This document shows, one piece after another, positions 36,363 to 45,663 of a stretch of 64,000 bases of DNA (the first letter of the stretch is position 1; each line of letters begins with the position of its first letter). Source of the DNA: Psychrobacter sp. APC 3426 (GTDB lineage Bacteria; Pseudomonadota; Gammaproteobacteria; Pseudomonadales; Moraxellaceae). The DNA lies in contig NZ_JASDCF010000001.1 in the NCBI RefSeq assembly GCF_030408035.1, forward strand, positions 372,001-436,000. The letters run 5' to 3'. Position numbers and translations under genes: made by a program. A model generated the notes under the pieces. That model searched no databases and was not told where the DNA came from. It was given only the letters and a program-made list of their open reading frames with translations.

Positions 36363-36733
36363 AATACTTGCTCCTGTTACTCTAAAAAAACCTAACTACT
36401 TCCTATTCAAGCAATACTCAATTTTGAGCGTTACCCACTCATGTTATCCATTAGCAACTTCACCTAATGAGTGTTCGATTATTTTAGAATGAATTATTAT
36501 TTAGGATGTTTATTCGTTAATGATCTTAAATGAACAAATTCTATTGGTTAAATAACTGTTTTATAAGGCAGTTGCGTTTATAATATGACCAAACATTCAG
36601 TTTAACATTTTCGTCACGTAAAATCGTGCAAAATCCTGCTGATCTCATGCAAGATAGTCACAGATTATCTATAATGATCAATAACTGTTTTTGACAGTAC
36701 CATTTTTTATTTTTATCAATACCTAGGAATTAT
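36363..36733. other. Divergent rlmE/yhbY intergenic region
   Basis: About 370 AT-rich bases between divergent genes, no gene visible. It should contain both promoters. The arrangement yhbY divergent from rlmE is the usual gammaproteobacterial one. Confidence 0.5.
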
Positions 36734-37045
36734 ATGCAACTCGATAACGCTACCATCAAACGTCTAAAAGGCATTGGCCACGAGCTAAAACCTATCGTTA
36801 TGATTGGCAATAAAGGCATCACCCCAACCATCACTGAAGAGATTGATCGCGCACTATCAGATCATGAGCTTATTAAAGTAAAGCTACCTGCTGGCACTAA
36901 AGAAGAGCGCGATATCGTTGGTGCTGAACTTGCTGCAGCGGCAAATGCCTCTCTTGTGCACTCTATCGGCCGTATGGCATTGCTACTACGTAAAAATCCG
37001 AATGCCAACCCAAAGCTATCAAACCTATCTCGTCACGCGCAATAA
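36734..37045 (+). CDS. yhbY: YhbY-family ribosome-associated RNA-binding protein
   Basis: 103 residues, a single CRS1-YhbY (CRM) domain: LKGIGHELKPIVMIGNKGIT, then ALSDHELIKVKL, then the GxxG-like loop and IGRMALLLRKNP. It binds the assembling 50S subunit and is also linked to RNA binding in chloroplast splicing homologues. AGGAATTAT precedes the ATG. Its neighbour rlmE also acts on the 50S particle, which fits. Confidence 0.93.
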   Translation: MQLDNATIKRLKGIGHELKPIVMIGNKGITPTITEEIDRALSDHELIKVKLPAGTKEERDIVGAELAAAANASLVHSIGRMALLLRKNPNANPKLSNLSRHAQ

Positions 37046-37156
37046 TTCGTCTGTGTTAGCGTGATTTACTTTTGAACATAGCCTAATGACTTCTCTATGC
37101 GATAAATCATCCAGTTTCTTTATATAGGTGTCATGTTCAAGCACTATATGACAAAT

Positions 37157-37187
37157 AAAAGCCGCGACGCAATTGCTCGCGGCTTTT
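37157..37187 (+). terminator. Terminator after yhbY
   Basis: Perfect 11-bp stem AAAAGCCGCGA / TCGCGGCTTTT with a 9-base loop that is itself nearly palindromic. Confidence 0.85.
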
Positions 37188-37313
37188 ATACTATCTGCTT
37201 TCTATTCTTTATGTAATGACTTTTGACAACTTAGTGTCGTTATTATGCTAAGTTAGCCAGTCGATAAGTCCTTATGACTCTCATTTTTAAATATCATTAG
37301 GGTCTGCTGAACT

Positions 37314-38090
37314 ATGAGCCAAACTTTTCACTTACGCTTAGCAACTGATACGATAGTAGAGGATGCAAAGCAGCTTGGTGTGACCGTAAAAGAGCTAAAT
37401 AACATCTCCGTCATTGTTAGCGCTGACATTATCAACCAGCCAACCTTGTACTTGCAGCTCACCTATCAAATAGCCTTACCCACACAGTCTCTGATAGACC
37501 AACTCAATTGGCCAACGTGGCAATCAAAGCAGGTCGGTTTTGCAGATTATCTATGGGAGGCGACTTGCCTTGAGTGCTTTGTCGCAAGTCATCTATCTCA
37601 TAAAGATGCCTTTGATAACAGTGTGGCACCTTACGTTGAAATCAATGCCAGCCCCGATGGCCGTTACGCGCTTTATCAGTTTGACAGCTATCGTAGCCCT
37701 GCGACTCTACCACCGACACCGCTATCACAAACAGATCGCCAGACGCGTGCCTGTATTGATTGGCAAGAAAGCAGCGGACTATCTTTAACACCAACAACAG
37801 CAAAAATGCCAACACAAGAAGCAGGCAAGTTATCTCACCATCCACTAATCATATCTAAACCTATTCATTCCGAGCCCAGTCATTCCGAGAGAAGTCATTT
37901 CAAACGAAGCTTTAGTGTACCCTTGACCCAACTGGTCAATAAACAGCATTCTATGTATGGTACTGTCATCGAGCACATACATCCATGCGTTATTTTATTA
38001 TTTGGTAAGACCGCTCTATACTTTGCAGCCCGTCATGCCTCTCCACCCGATTTTCACAATCGCCAGTATTGGTCCAAATTTGAGCTTTAG
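37314..38090 (+). CDS. DOMON-like domain protein, function unknown
   Basis: 258 residues. LWEATCLECFVASHL followed by YVEINASPDGRYALYQFDSYR is the pattern of a small family of cytosolic DOMON-like beta-sandwich proteins. The middle (about 145-200) is a low-complexity linker containing the short tandem unit HSEPSHSERSHF, visible in DNA as repeated CATTCCGAG (about 37866-37896). The C-terminal part (VPLTQLVN ... CVILLFGKTALYFAARH) completes the fold. No signal peptide. Ligand is unknown. It is alone between two terminators. Confidence 0.65.
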   Translation: MSQTFHLRLATDTIVEDAKQLGVTVKELNNISVIVSADIINQPTLYLQLTYQIALPTQSLIDQLNWPTWQSKQVGFADYLWEATCLECFVASHLSHKDAFDNSVAPYVEINASPDGRYALYQFDSYRSPATLPPTPLSQTDRQTRACIDWQESSGLSLTPTTAKMPTQEAGKLSHHPLIISKPIHSEPSHSERSHFKRSFSVPLTQLVNKQHSMYGTVIEHIHPCVILLFGKTALYFAARHASPPDFHNRQYWSKFEL

Positions 38091-38116
38091 CTCTACCAGC
38101 TCACCATTTAGCACGC

Positions 38117-38157
38117 AAAAAAAACTCAGTAATGTCATAAAGAGCATCACTGAGTTT
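38117..38157 (-). terminator. Terminator of the CHAP-domain gene
   Basis: Stem AAACTCAGT (38122-38130) / ACTGAGTTT (38149-38157), followed on the minus strand by eight T residues. It lies between converging genes. Confidence 0.8.
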
Positions 38158-38200
38158 GGAGAAAACGGTAAATCAAACTAATAGATTGATTGTCTGACTT

Positions 38201-38929
38201 TTATTTATCAGCCATTGCAAGGTAGATACCACGGTTTGATGCATCATCAACATATTGCGAATCACGCCATGTTGTATAGTTATGGGTGCCACTATAAGGA
38301 TTGATGCTGTTTTGACGGAAATCTGATACCCAGTTATTACCATCAAAGATTTGGATATGGCCATGAGGACGTCTTGATGTACGATCAAAGACAACAACAT
38401 CACCTACTTGTGGCTGCATATCATTACTGATTTTAGTAAAGCCTGCTTGGGATAATGTGCCACGAGAGGCATACTGGTACGCTGAAGGATTCGGGGTAAA
38501 TTCGTAACCAGCTGATTGTAGCGCTTTACGTACATAGCGAGCACAATAACCAGAGCTTCTAGATAGCGCGACACGTGATGCACGGGCAGCGGCGATAGCA
38601 GGTGCAGAGTTACTATCAGGAATGCGACTGGCTTGCTGTTGACGCTGCTCGTAAGACAAACGACTGGTTAGCGATGCAAGCTGATATTCTTTTTGCTTAG
38701 CATGAGCACTCAAATTATCGATAGCTTGACTAATCTCGTCGTTGCTAAAGACATGGGCACCACTGTTGGTGCTATAGATATTACGGCTAGAGCCATAATT
38801 GTTTGATGCTGAGATATTCGTGATGGTATGAGTCAAGGTATTATTTGATTGAAAGGTCGTTTCGGCAGCACCACTCGTTTGTGCTACACCCATTCCCAGT
38901 ACTGACAAAATTAATAAAGCTTGTTTCAT
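38201..38929 (-). CDS. Secreted CHAP-domain protein (probable peptidoglycan amidase/endopeptidase)
   Basis: 242 residues from MKQALLILSVLGMGVAQTSGA, a clear signal peptide; a TTG-initiated frame from 39013 would bury it and is rejected. Residues 100-130 contain a short helical region. The C-terminal domain starts near 135 (SSGYCARYVRKALQSAGYEF), with Cys as the nucleophile of a CHAP/NlpC-like fold, then QVGDVVVFDRTSRRPHGHIQIFDG with the catalytic His. Such domains cleave peptidoglycan peptides or the amide bond. Export to the periplasm is expected. Whether it is active or regulatory cannot be read from the sequence. Confidence 0.8.
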   Translation of the reverse strand: MKQALLILSVLGMGVAQTSGAAETTFQSNNTLTHTITNISASNNYGSSRNIYSTNSGAHVFSNDEISQAIDNLSAHAKQKEYQLASLTSRLSYEQRQQQASRIPDSNSAPAIAAARASRVALSRSSGYCARYVRKALQSAGYEFTPNPSAYQYASRGTLSQAGFTKISNDMQPQVGDVVVFDRTSRRPHGHIQIFDGNNWVSDFRQNSINPYSGTHNYTTWRDSQYVDDASNRGIYLAMADK

Positions 38930-39175
38930 AAATTTACTACCTATTGTTAATACAAGAACGCCCGTCATCCGTAACGAAGCATCAATTAATTTGGGGATAT
39001 AATCATTAAACAAACATGATAAAATCCTTAGTACAACAGCTCGCTCTTTCTATAGTGACTAACGCCGATATCATCCTTGGCTTAGTCAACTGCCTCGTAA
39101 ATCGTTTGCTACATATTGCTTTTAGCATGTCTGTTATGAATATCGATTTTGTCACCTACTAGATGAGTCATTACG

Positions 39176-39691
39176 ATGTCAAAAAAACAGCCTAATCGGC
39201 TTGCCCAGCTTATTGATCATCAAGCATTTGCTGGTAGCGCACTACCTCAAACTCTTGCTGATAACATGCGGCTATATATAGAAGCGACCAATGAGGTAAA
39301 AGAGCTATTGGTAGATTGTCTACCTGAGGAAATCCTCAATACCTGTTGGGTCGTAGGCTTCACTCCTGAGCAACTTATACTCAGTGTTGGCTCTATGACA
39401 GCGGCTAATCATATTCGCTACTTACAGAGCGCTTATTTGCAGGTATTAACAGAGCAGTCAATTACATTTAAACAACTCAAGCAAATTCGCGTCGTTGTAG
39501 CCAAGACATCTGCTGATAATTATTTATCTAAACAATCCTCAGCGTTATTAGCAACTTCATTAAAACCGTGTAAAGCCAATGAAAATCAGGCTCTTAGCCA
39601 AAACACAAAGCGGACTATATCACAGGCTGCAGAGCATGTCACCACCGATGAAAACCTCAAAAAGGCACTTTTGCGCCTCGCAAATCACTAA
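39176..39691 (+). CDS. dciA: DciA-type (DUF721) replicative helicase loader
   Basis: 171 residues. The central section ILNTCWVVGFTPEQLILSVGSM, then NHIRYLQSAYLQVL, then LKQIRVVV is the DUF721 fold. DciA is the ancestral loader of DnaB in bacteria lacking DnaC. Position supports the call: in Pseudomonas the DUF721 gene lies next to lpxC and ftsZ, as here. A perfect DnaA box (TTATCCACA) lies 146 bases past its stop. The C-terminal tail (about 120-171) is polar and probably disordered, as in other DciA proteins. Confidence 0.75.
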   Translation: MSKKQPNRLAQLIDHQAFAGSALPQTLADNMRLYIEATNEVKELLVDCLPEEILNTCWVVGFTPEQLILSVGSMTAANHIRYLQSAYLQVLTEQSITFKQLKQIRVVVAKTSADNYLSKQSSALLATSLKPCKANENQALSQNTKRTISQAAEHVTTDENLKKALLRLANH

Positions 39692-39836
39692 AAACCCAGC
39701 CACTTCTATGTAAAGTTATGTAAATAAAACCATAAAATAACGAGAGTAACGCTGCGATTTTGTAATTCAGTAAACGAAAAAAATCATCTGTTGATTCGGT
39801 TCAGGTTATGAACGTCATCAAGAGATGATTATAAAA

Positions 39837-39845
39837 TTATCCACA
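39837..39845 (+). promoter_or_regulatory. Perfect DnaA box between dciA and lpxC
   Basis: TTATCCACA, single copy. By itself this can occur by chance; recorded because of the neighbouring replication gene. Confidence 0.35.
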
Positions 39846-39989
39846 GCTTTTATATTCTCTACCCTAGAGCAGAATTGTTAAACTTAACTAAACAATATAT
39901 CCAAAAAATTGCATATTATACCAATGTAATTATAACCAGATTATGTAATATTGCGTAAATGTTTCGATACTTCGTGTATATTCCTGTAT

Positions 39990-40907
39990 TCATCCTTCAA
40001 CCACTAGCCCATTTAAGGGCAAATATTCGATAGGACAGGTTACGTTGTCATCAAATGTTACAATTTCAAAGTTATCATGGTCTGATAATATCTCACGTAC
40101 TAACAAATTATTTAATGCATGACCGGATTTGTACGCATTAAAACGACCCAAAATCGGATAACCAATCAAATATAAATCGCCCAAAGCATCCAAAATTTTA
40201 TGGCGGACGAACTCGTCATTGAAACGTAAGCCTTCTTCGTTAAGAATATTGGCATCATCAATGACAATAGCATTGTCCATACTGCCACCTAAGGCCAAAT
40301 TATTCTGACGCATGGCCTCAATATCTCGTAAAAACCCAAAGGTACGGGCTGAGCTTAGTTGCTCAATGAAGTTTTGCGTCGAAAACTGCAATTGTGCATG
40401 CTGGAAATCTTTGTCGATAGCAGGATGATCAAAATCAATCTCAAAATTTAGCTCAAAACCATCATAAGGACGCAGCTCTGCCCACTTATCATCTACTTTT
40501 ACTCGTACTGGTCGTACAATTTTGATGAATTTTTTGAGTGCATCCTGCTCACGGAACCCTGCATCAAGTAGTAAAGCAACGAAAGGAGCAGCACTACCAT
40601 CCATAATAGGTATCTCTGATGCAGACACGCGAATCAATAGGTTATCAACGCCAAGTCCAGCAATGGCACTAAGCAAGTGCTCTACTGTACCGACACGAGT
40701 GCCACCAAACACCAGGTTTGACGACATCATTGTGTCCTGTACCAAAAAGGCACTGGCAGGAATCGGCTGACTGCCTTCGATATCTGAGCGCTCGAAAACA
40801 ATACCTGTATCAGCTGGTTGCGGATGAAATTCTAAGTCAACAGGCTGACCACTATGGAGACCAGTACCCGTAACGGCTATCGCTGTTTTTATGGTTCTTT
40901 GGTTCAT
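39990..40907 (-). CDS. lpxC: UDP-3-O-acyl-N-acetylglucosamine deacetylase
   Basis: 305 residues from MNQRTIKTAIAVTGTGLHSG; GAGAGGA precedes this ATG, and the 15-codon upstream extension lacks a site. Zinc enzyme of the committed step of lipid A synthesis. Active-site features: TVEHLLSAIAGLG (Glu76, His77), and GHALNNLLVRE near the C-terminus with the second zinc His, followed by the last zinc ligand Asp in SGHALNN..D. LpxC is controlled by FtsH proteolysis in E. coli; ftsH lies 5 kb away. The C-terminus (PLNGLVVEG) is short and hydrophobic, loosely like the degron region. lpxC next to ftsZ is the usual dcw border. Confidence 0.96.
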   Translation of the reverse strand: MNQRTIKTAIAVTGTGLHSGQPVDLEFHPQPADTGIVFERSDIEGSQPIPASAFLVQDTMMSSNLVFGGTRVGTVEHLLSAIAGLGVDNLLIRVSASEIPIMDGSAAPFVALLLDAGFREQDALKKFIKIVRPVRVKVDDKWAELRPYDGFELNFEIDFDHPAIDKDFQHAQLQFSTQNFIEQLSSARTFGFLRDIEAMRQNNLALGGSMDNAIVIDDANILNEEGLRFNDEFVRHKILDALGDLYLIGYPILGRFNAYKSGHALNNLLVREILSDHDNFEIVTFDDNVTCPIEYLPLNGLVVEG

Positions 40908-41276
40908 GGCTGTCCTCTCACATATTTTGTTACAATTGCCATAGTGTATCATTACCTACCCCTAGTTCGCCATAGTTAAAACTTGCTAATTTCCTTATCT
41001 CTTTGATTGATAACACTTATCATAATACCAAACCCAAAAAGTGCGATGAACGTTGTCAAATTTGCTAAGCCTACTAGGTGTAGTACTTGCGCAAGTTTTC
41101 CACGTTACTCTAATTTTTGGGAATGGTATAACTATATTATCGATTGTTTTTATATTTTATATAGACTGTTTTAATCAAAAATCCGTTAAAAAACGAGAAG
41201 CTTTATAGTATGAGCACTTTCCAATCGCTATTTTGAGTTCGCTTCAATAAGCGCAATGTGCTTTATCTCAACGCAT
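40908..41276. other. lpxC-ftsZ spacer
   Basis: About 370 bases, no gene. It must hold the lpxC promoter on the minus strand. Confidence 0.5.
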
Positions 41277-41308
41277 AAAAAAGCCAGCAACTGAGCGCTG
41301 GCTTTTTT
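41277..41308 (-). terminator. Terminator of ftsZ
   Basis: GCCAGC (41283-41288) / GCTGGC (41297-41302), extended by six A and six T residues, 23 bases past the ftsZ stop. Confidence 0.85.
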
Positions 41309-41330
41309 GACTACATGCATTTAACAATGA

Positions 41331-42530
41331 CTATTTGTTCTGTTGACGCTTTAGATAGTCTTGAATGCTGTTGGTTTTAGTTTTAGGTTGCTCTTGCGGT
41401 GCGCTTGAACGTGCAGCACTTTCTTGATACATCTGAGCTTGAGACTGCTTCTGACTGTTCAAAGCACTGGTATGCAAATTAGGGTCAACAGGCTGCGTAC
41501 TGTTAACAGAAGGCACAGGCTGCTCCACTACTTCTGGTTCTTGACCAGCATTTTCATCTAGCGTCAGACCAGTTGCGATAACAGTAACATGCAAGTCATC
41601 ACCCATTTTCTCATCGATAACCGAACCATAGAAAATATGTGCATCGTCGATATCTGTAATTTCTTCGACTATAACACTGATTTTGCTCATCTCATCTAAT
41701 GACAGAGATTCAGATGAAATGACGTTCACTAGCAAGCCTTTGGCATTTTCTAGACGTAAATCATCTAGTAATGGAGATCTAATGGCTTTTTCGGTTGCTT
41801 GACGTGCACGATCATCACCACTTGCACGACCGATACCCATCATTGCGTGACCTTTAGCAGTCATCGCTGTGCGAATATCGTTAAAGTCAATATTGATCAT
41901 ACCCTCGCTAGCGATGGTTTCAGCAATACCTTGAACCGCATGCAATAGAACATCATCGGCTTTTTTGAAAGCGTCCTGCATAGAAATATTGCCGTAAACA
42001 CTCATTAGCTTATCATTAGGAATAGTAATAATAGAGTCAACGAAATTAGTCAACTGCTCGATACCTGCTTTAGCAGCCTTGATACGTTTACCACCCTCAA
42101 ACTTAAATGGTGTGGTCACAACGGCGACCGTTAATACTTCCATTTCTTTGGCAATACGAGCGACAACTGGCGCTGCACCCGTACCCGTACCACCGCCCAT
42201 CCCAGCGGTGATAAACACCATGTCTGAGTGTTCAAGCAGGGCACGAATGGCCTCTTCTTCGCTTTCTGCTGCTTCGCGACCCACTTCTGGGTTAGCGCCT
42301 GCACCAAGACCACGGTTTGTTTTTGCACCAAGTTGTAATTTATGCGGTGCTGTCAAACGATCGAGTGCTTGCTTATCCGTATTAGCACAGACGAACGTTA
42401 CACCTCTAATCCCTTGTTGTACCATATGTTCAACCGCATTACCGCCGCCGCCACCTACACCGAATACAGTGAAGCTTGCTTGGCCGTTATTTTGAGGCTG
42501 GTTATCATCTGGCATGGTGTATTTTGACAT
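41331..42530 (-). CDS. ftsZ: Cell division protein FtsZ
   Basis: 399 residues from MSKYTMPDDN; GGAG lies 10 bases before this ATG, the longer frame (from 42605) is unsupported. Tubulin-like GTPase forming the Z ring. GTP-binding signature GGGTGTGAAP near residue 100, with FGVGGGGGNAVEHM before it and the T7 catalytic loop NIDFNDIRTAM. A flexible linker (about 310-385, Gln/Ser-rich) ends in the conserved C-terminal peptide IQDYLKRQ that binds FtsA and ZipA. It is the last gene of the division block before lpxC. Confidence 0.99.
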   Translation of the reverse strand: MSKYTMPDDNQPQNNGQASFTVFGVGGGGGNAVEHMVQQGIRGVTFVCANTDKQALDRLTAPHKLQLGAKTNRGLGAGANPEVGREAAESEEEAIRALLEHSDMVFITAGMGGGTGTGAAPVVARIAKEMEVLTVAVVTTPFKFEGGKRIKAAKAGIEQLTNFVDSIITIPNDKLMSVYGNISMQDAFKKADDVLLHAVQGIAETIASEGMINIDFNDIRTAMTAKGHAMMGIGRASGDDRARQATEKAIRSPLLDDLRLENAKGLLVNVISSESLSLDEMSKISVIVEEITDIDDAHIFYGSVIDEKMGDDLHVTVIATGLTLDENAGQEPEVVEQPVPSVNSTQPVDPNLHTSALNSQKQSQAQMYQESAARSSAPQEQPKTKTNSIQDYLKRQQNK

Positions 42531-42832
42531 AAAAAAGATTCTCCAGTTGCAGATAGCGTAATGGTCGATACGTAGTAACGCACTTATATGGCGCGCTATC
42601 GACATACTATATATAAATGTATTTAAATAAAACAGGGCAACGGCTGAAATAATTCAGCTTAGACAAAATAGGTCATCATTGCTCAGGGTATTAATTTAAT
42701 GTTATTTAGTTAATCGCATATTACTCAATGAGTCATAAAACCATCTAAAAACTTGAGTATAGTTTATAGGATACTCATCCGCTACGTTGTTAAATATCTG
42801 GCCAGTATGTCTTACTAACCTAAGTTGAAGCG

Positions 42833-44125
42833 TTATAGTATCTTTTTTAACACACTAGCAAAGCGTTGCCCAGCACTCTGAAAAACGCCCGTTACGCGAC
42901 TTTTTTGAATCGCTTCAGGTTCACTTTTTTCACTGCGGCGAAATTGTTCGCTTTGACTATATAACAGTGTACCAAATGCGGTTTGGTAAGCTCGGTCATT
43001 GACTTGAATGTTTAGCTGTTTAAACGACTCATCATTATCAAAATGATTATAAGCACTGATTGCAGGGTGCGTATTGGTCAATACCACTGGCATTTTAAGT
43101 AATTTTTTAGCAAAAGGTATCATTCCTTTGATAACAGTGCCGCCACCTGTCAGCACGATACCTTTATCAATATAACCTACTAAATCAGCTTCATGCAGTT
43201 GACGAGCAACTTCTGTAAATATCTGAATATAGCGTGCTTCGATGATGCGTGCTAAGTTGTATGTGCCAATATTAATCTCATCGTTTGTGCCTTGCGGCTT
43301 AAAGATAAAGAATGAGCTGGGATCAACGCTATTGACATCTACAGTACCATGAGTCTTTTTAAGCTTTTCAGCCTCTATCATGGAAATGCCAAAATCCGCT
43401 GAGATATCCATGGTGACTTCATGGCTGCCAGTGGCAATGCAATGCGTAAATATCAGTTTATTTTCTTTGTAAACACAGATACTTGTGGTGCTAGCACCAA
43501 TATCTACCAAGCAAACGCCCTGCTGGCGCTCATCACTCATCAGACTATATTCAGCACTGGTCACAGCATCAAATACAATATGATCGATACCAACATCACA
43601 GCTTTGCAATAGTTTTTGAATATTTTGGCGACTAGAAACCGGCATCATCATCATGTGATACATGACAGTGATGTTGTGCGCCATCATCTCGATTGCATCG
43701 TCAACCATAAAGTCCTGATCATCGACGTAAATGCCTTGCTGGCAACAGTGCATTAAGTAATAGTCTGATGACAAATCACGTGACTTAGCATTGGATAAGG
43801 CTTGCACCATATCTTTGGCGCGTACGACGTCATCCTCGACTCGCACTTCCCCTGCACTGTTTCTACTGAGTAGCTCTGGAGTGGCAAGTGTCAACCATAC
43901 GCTGTGCACACGGCAGTTAGCGGTATCTTCTGCTTCTTGAATGGCTTGCTTAATAGCACCTTGCAAACGTTCACGATGCTTAATTTGACCTTGATAAAAA
44001 TCGCTGTTTTTAACTTGCCCAACGCCCAATATACGGATGTCTTTTGCAGAGACAACATTGCCTATGACGACATATACTGCCGTGGCACTTAAATGGACAA
44101 CAACCAGATTTTCAGTATTTTTCAT
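42833..44125 (-). CDS. ftsA: Cell division protein FtsA
   Basis: 430 residues from MKNTENLVVVHLSAT; this start is chosen by length, as ribosome sites are poor. Actin-like membrane anchor of the Z ring. Phosphate-2 motif LVDIGASTTSICVY (about 200) and adenosine motif VLTGGGTVIKGM (about 330) are clear, as is the FtsA-specific ISADFGISMIEAEKLK. The end (GQRFASVLKKIL) is the amphipathic membrane-targeting helix. Unusually, the phosphate-1 motif near the N-terminus, normally DIGTSK-like, reads VVHLSATAVYVVIG, lacking the acidic residue. Confidence 0.95.
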   Translation of the reverse strand: MKNTENLVVVHLSATAVYVVIGNVVSAKDIRILGVGQVKNSDFYQGQIKHRERLQGAIKQAIQEAEDTANCRVHSVWLTLATPELLSRNSAGEVRVEDDVVRAKDMVQALSNAKSRDLSSDYYLMHCCQQGIYVDDQDFMVDDAIEMMAHNITVMYHMMMMPVSSRQNIQKLLQSCDVGIDHIVFDAVTSAEYSLMSDERQQGVCLVDIGASTTSICVYKENKLIFTHCIATGSHEVTMDISADFGISMIEAEKLKKTHGTVDVNSVDPSSFFIFKPQGTNDEINIGTYNLARIIEARYIQIFTEVARQLHEADLVGYIDKGIVLTGGGTVIKGMIPFAKKLLKMPVVLTNTHPAISAYNHFDNDESFKQLNIQVNDRAYQTAFGTLLYSQSEQFRRSEKSEPEAIQKSRVTGVFQSAGQRFASVLKKIL

Positions 44126-44220
44126 GGTACCAGACAAATTATCGCTAAACAGGAGGCCAAATGACGCCCCCATTAAATCATTAAAAAAAGCGCTATTATT
44201 ACGCTATCGTATTATGCATT

Positions 44221-44256
44221 TATTCTTTATCGTATTCTTTATCGTATTCTTTATTG
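44221..44256. repeat. Three tandem copies of a 12-bp unit
   Basis: TATTCTTTATCG repeated three times (the third with one mismatch) in the ftsA-ftsQ gap. The unit is a multiple of three and could be a simple slippage repeat. Confidence 0.8.
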
Positions 44257-44320
44257 TAAATAATCATCTAAAGTGAAAGATTGAGAGTCATTACTAATCA
44301 AGTATTGCTTATGCTTACAA

Positions 44321-45115
44321 CTATTTTAACTCTTCAGCTTGTGAGTGCGCCATATTCCAAGAGATGGTAAAACCATTTTTATAACGCAAGTCCACAGACT
44401 GTATTTCATCTCGTCGATTACTTAATTGATTACCAAGCAACTGACTTAGGTTAAGCAGTTTTTGTGCCGTATTCTCGTTATCGACAATGACACGCAGCCC
44501 ATTGTCGAAACGAATCAACCATGTCATTCTGGGTGACAAAATAATATCCTCAACTTGTATACCGAGTGGCGCATACCAATCATTGACTTGCTGCATCTGC
44601 TGCATGATGACAGGCGCTTGAGCTATCTCACCTTGCAATGTCGCAAAGTGCGCTTGCGTCAAGTCTCTACTATCAGCAGGGACAAAAACAGCTCCCTTTG
44701 CATCAACCAAACGCTCTGTGCCAAAGTTGGCCACTGCCTGTTTAGGCAGTGCAGTCACTACAATACCACGTTGCCAATCACGAGAGACGCTCACTTGGTC
44801 AACCCAAGCTAGCCCAGTCGTTATGTCTCGCAACGCTTGCAAGTCAGAGGTAAAAAAGCTACTTACCTTTTGCTGATTCATGATTTGTTGCAGTGCGCGA
44901 TATTGAGTAACTGTCAAACCTTGATTGCTAACATGAATAGCCGCTGGCGGTGCATCTCGTAGCGCTTTGCCACCCATTATCAATATAAGCACAAGCAAGC
45001 CTAACACCAATACCATAAAAAAATACTTGACTGAAGTTGGTACTTGGAAATTAGATTTTGGGCGACCGGTTTTATCACTCATCAAGTCAGTTACCTCGTT
45101 GACAGTTTGAGCCAT
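44321..45115 (-). CDS. ftsQ: Cell division protein FtsQ
   Basis: 264 residues. A short cytosolic N-terminus, one membrane helix (about 30-50, YFFMVLVLGLLVLILIMGG), then a periplasmic POTRA domain (IHVSNQGLTVTQYRALQQI, TGLAWVDQVSVSRDWQRG) and the beta domain ending in SVDLRYKNGFTISW. FtsQ bridges early and late divisome proteins with FtsB and FtsL. AGGT lies 5 bases before the ATG. There is a 195-base gap to ftsA, unlike the overlapping genes of E. coli, and a 548-base gap upstream to ddl. Confidence 0.93.
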   Translation of the reverse strand: MAQTVNEVTDLMSDKTGRPKSNFQVPTSVKYFFMVLVLGLLVLILIMGGKALRDAPPAAIHVSNQGLTVTQYRALQQIMNQQKVSSFFTSDLQALRDITTGLAWVDQVSVSRDWQRGIVVTALPKQAVANFGTERLVDAKGAVFVPADSRDLTQAHFATLQGEIAQAPVIMQQMQQVNDWYAPLGIQVEDIILSPRMTWLIRFDNGLRVIVDNENTAQKLLNLSQLLGNQLSNRRDEIQSVDLRYKNGFTISWNMAHSQAEELK

Positions 45116-45663
45116 AATAACCTGTGTCCCTATATTTGCTAAAAGCTATTGACGTGAAGCCGATAGTGCCTATTGTTAGAAATAAACCTGCTTATTTTTG
45201 TAAGAGCCTGCTAAACAGATATGTTATCAAAATCTATGCTGAAAACGAGCGTTATAACATTGTATCTCCATCTAAAACGTAACATTTTTCTCATTTTATG
45301 AATAACTTATAACATATACTCATAAAACAACATAAATATCACTAAAATGGTTCAATAATTACAATATTAACGCATTTCGCGGTCAAACAATAGCCTAACC
45401 CTAGGTCGTGACAACGAATTTACACAAGTTTACATGACGCTATGGTATAGCAGGTCTAGTGACACATTTACCCATACTCATAACTGATCATATTCCAATA
45501 ATTATGACTTTCTATCGTTATAGCTTGTGGAAAGTAACTGGACATTTATCTGAAAAACTTAGTAGCCAAAAAGTTGGATTATTTCAATAAATGCCTTTTT
45601 TACAACCAAGTTTCTTGATAAATCCGTTATCTAACTGTCTTTGAGCAACTAAAATCTTTTACA
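45116..45663. other. Gap inside the cell-wall block (ddl-ftsQ)
   Basis: 548 AT-rich bases with no recognised gene on either strand. In most proteobacteria ddl and ftsQ touch, so this suggests a separate promoter for ftsQ-ftsA-ftsZ. I could not identify a consensus -35/-10 pair with confidence. Confidence 0.5.

Noticed and set aside
35434-36520. Search for a sigma-32 promoter before ftsH and rlmE
   Set aside because: A CTTGAA occurs upstream of rlmE, but no CCCCAT-like element lies at the right distance.
44221-44256. Tandem 12-bp repeats considered as a CRISPR-like array
   Set aside because: No spacers; units are directly adjacent, so this is a simple repeat. No CRISPR array was found anywhere.
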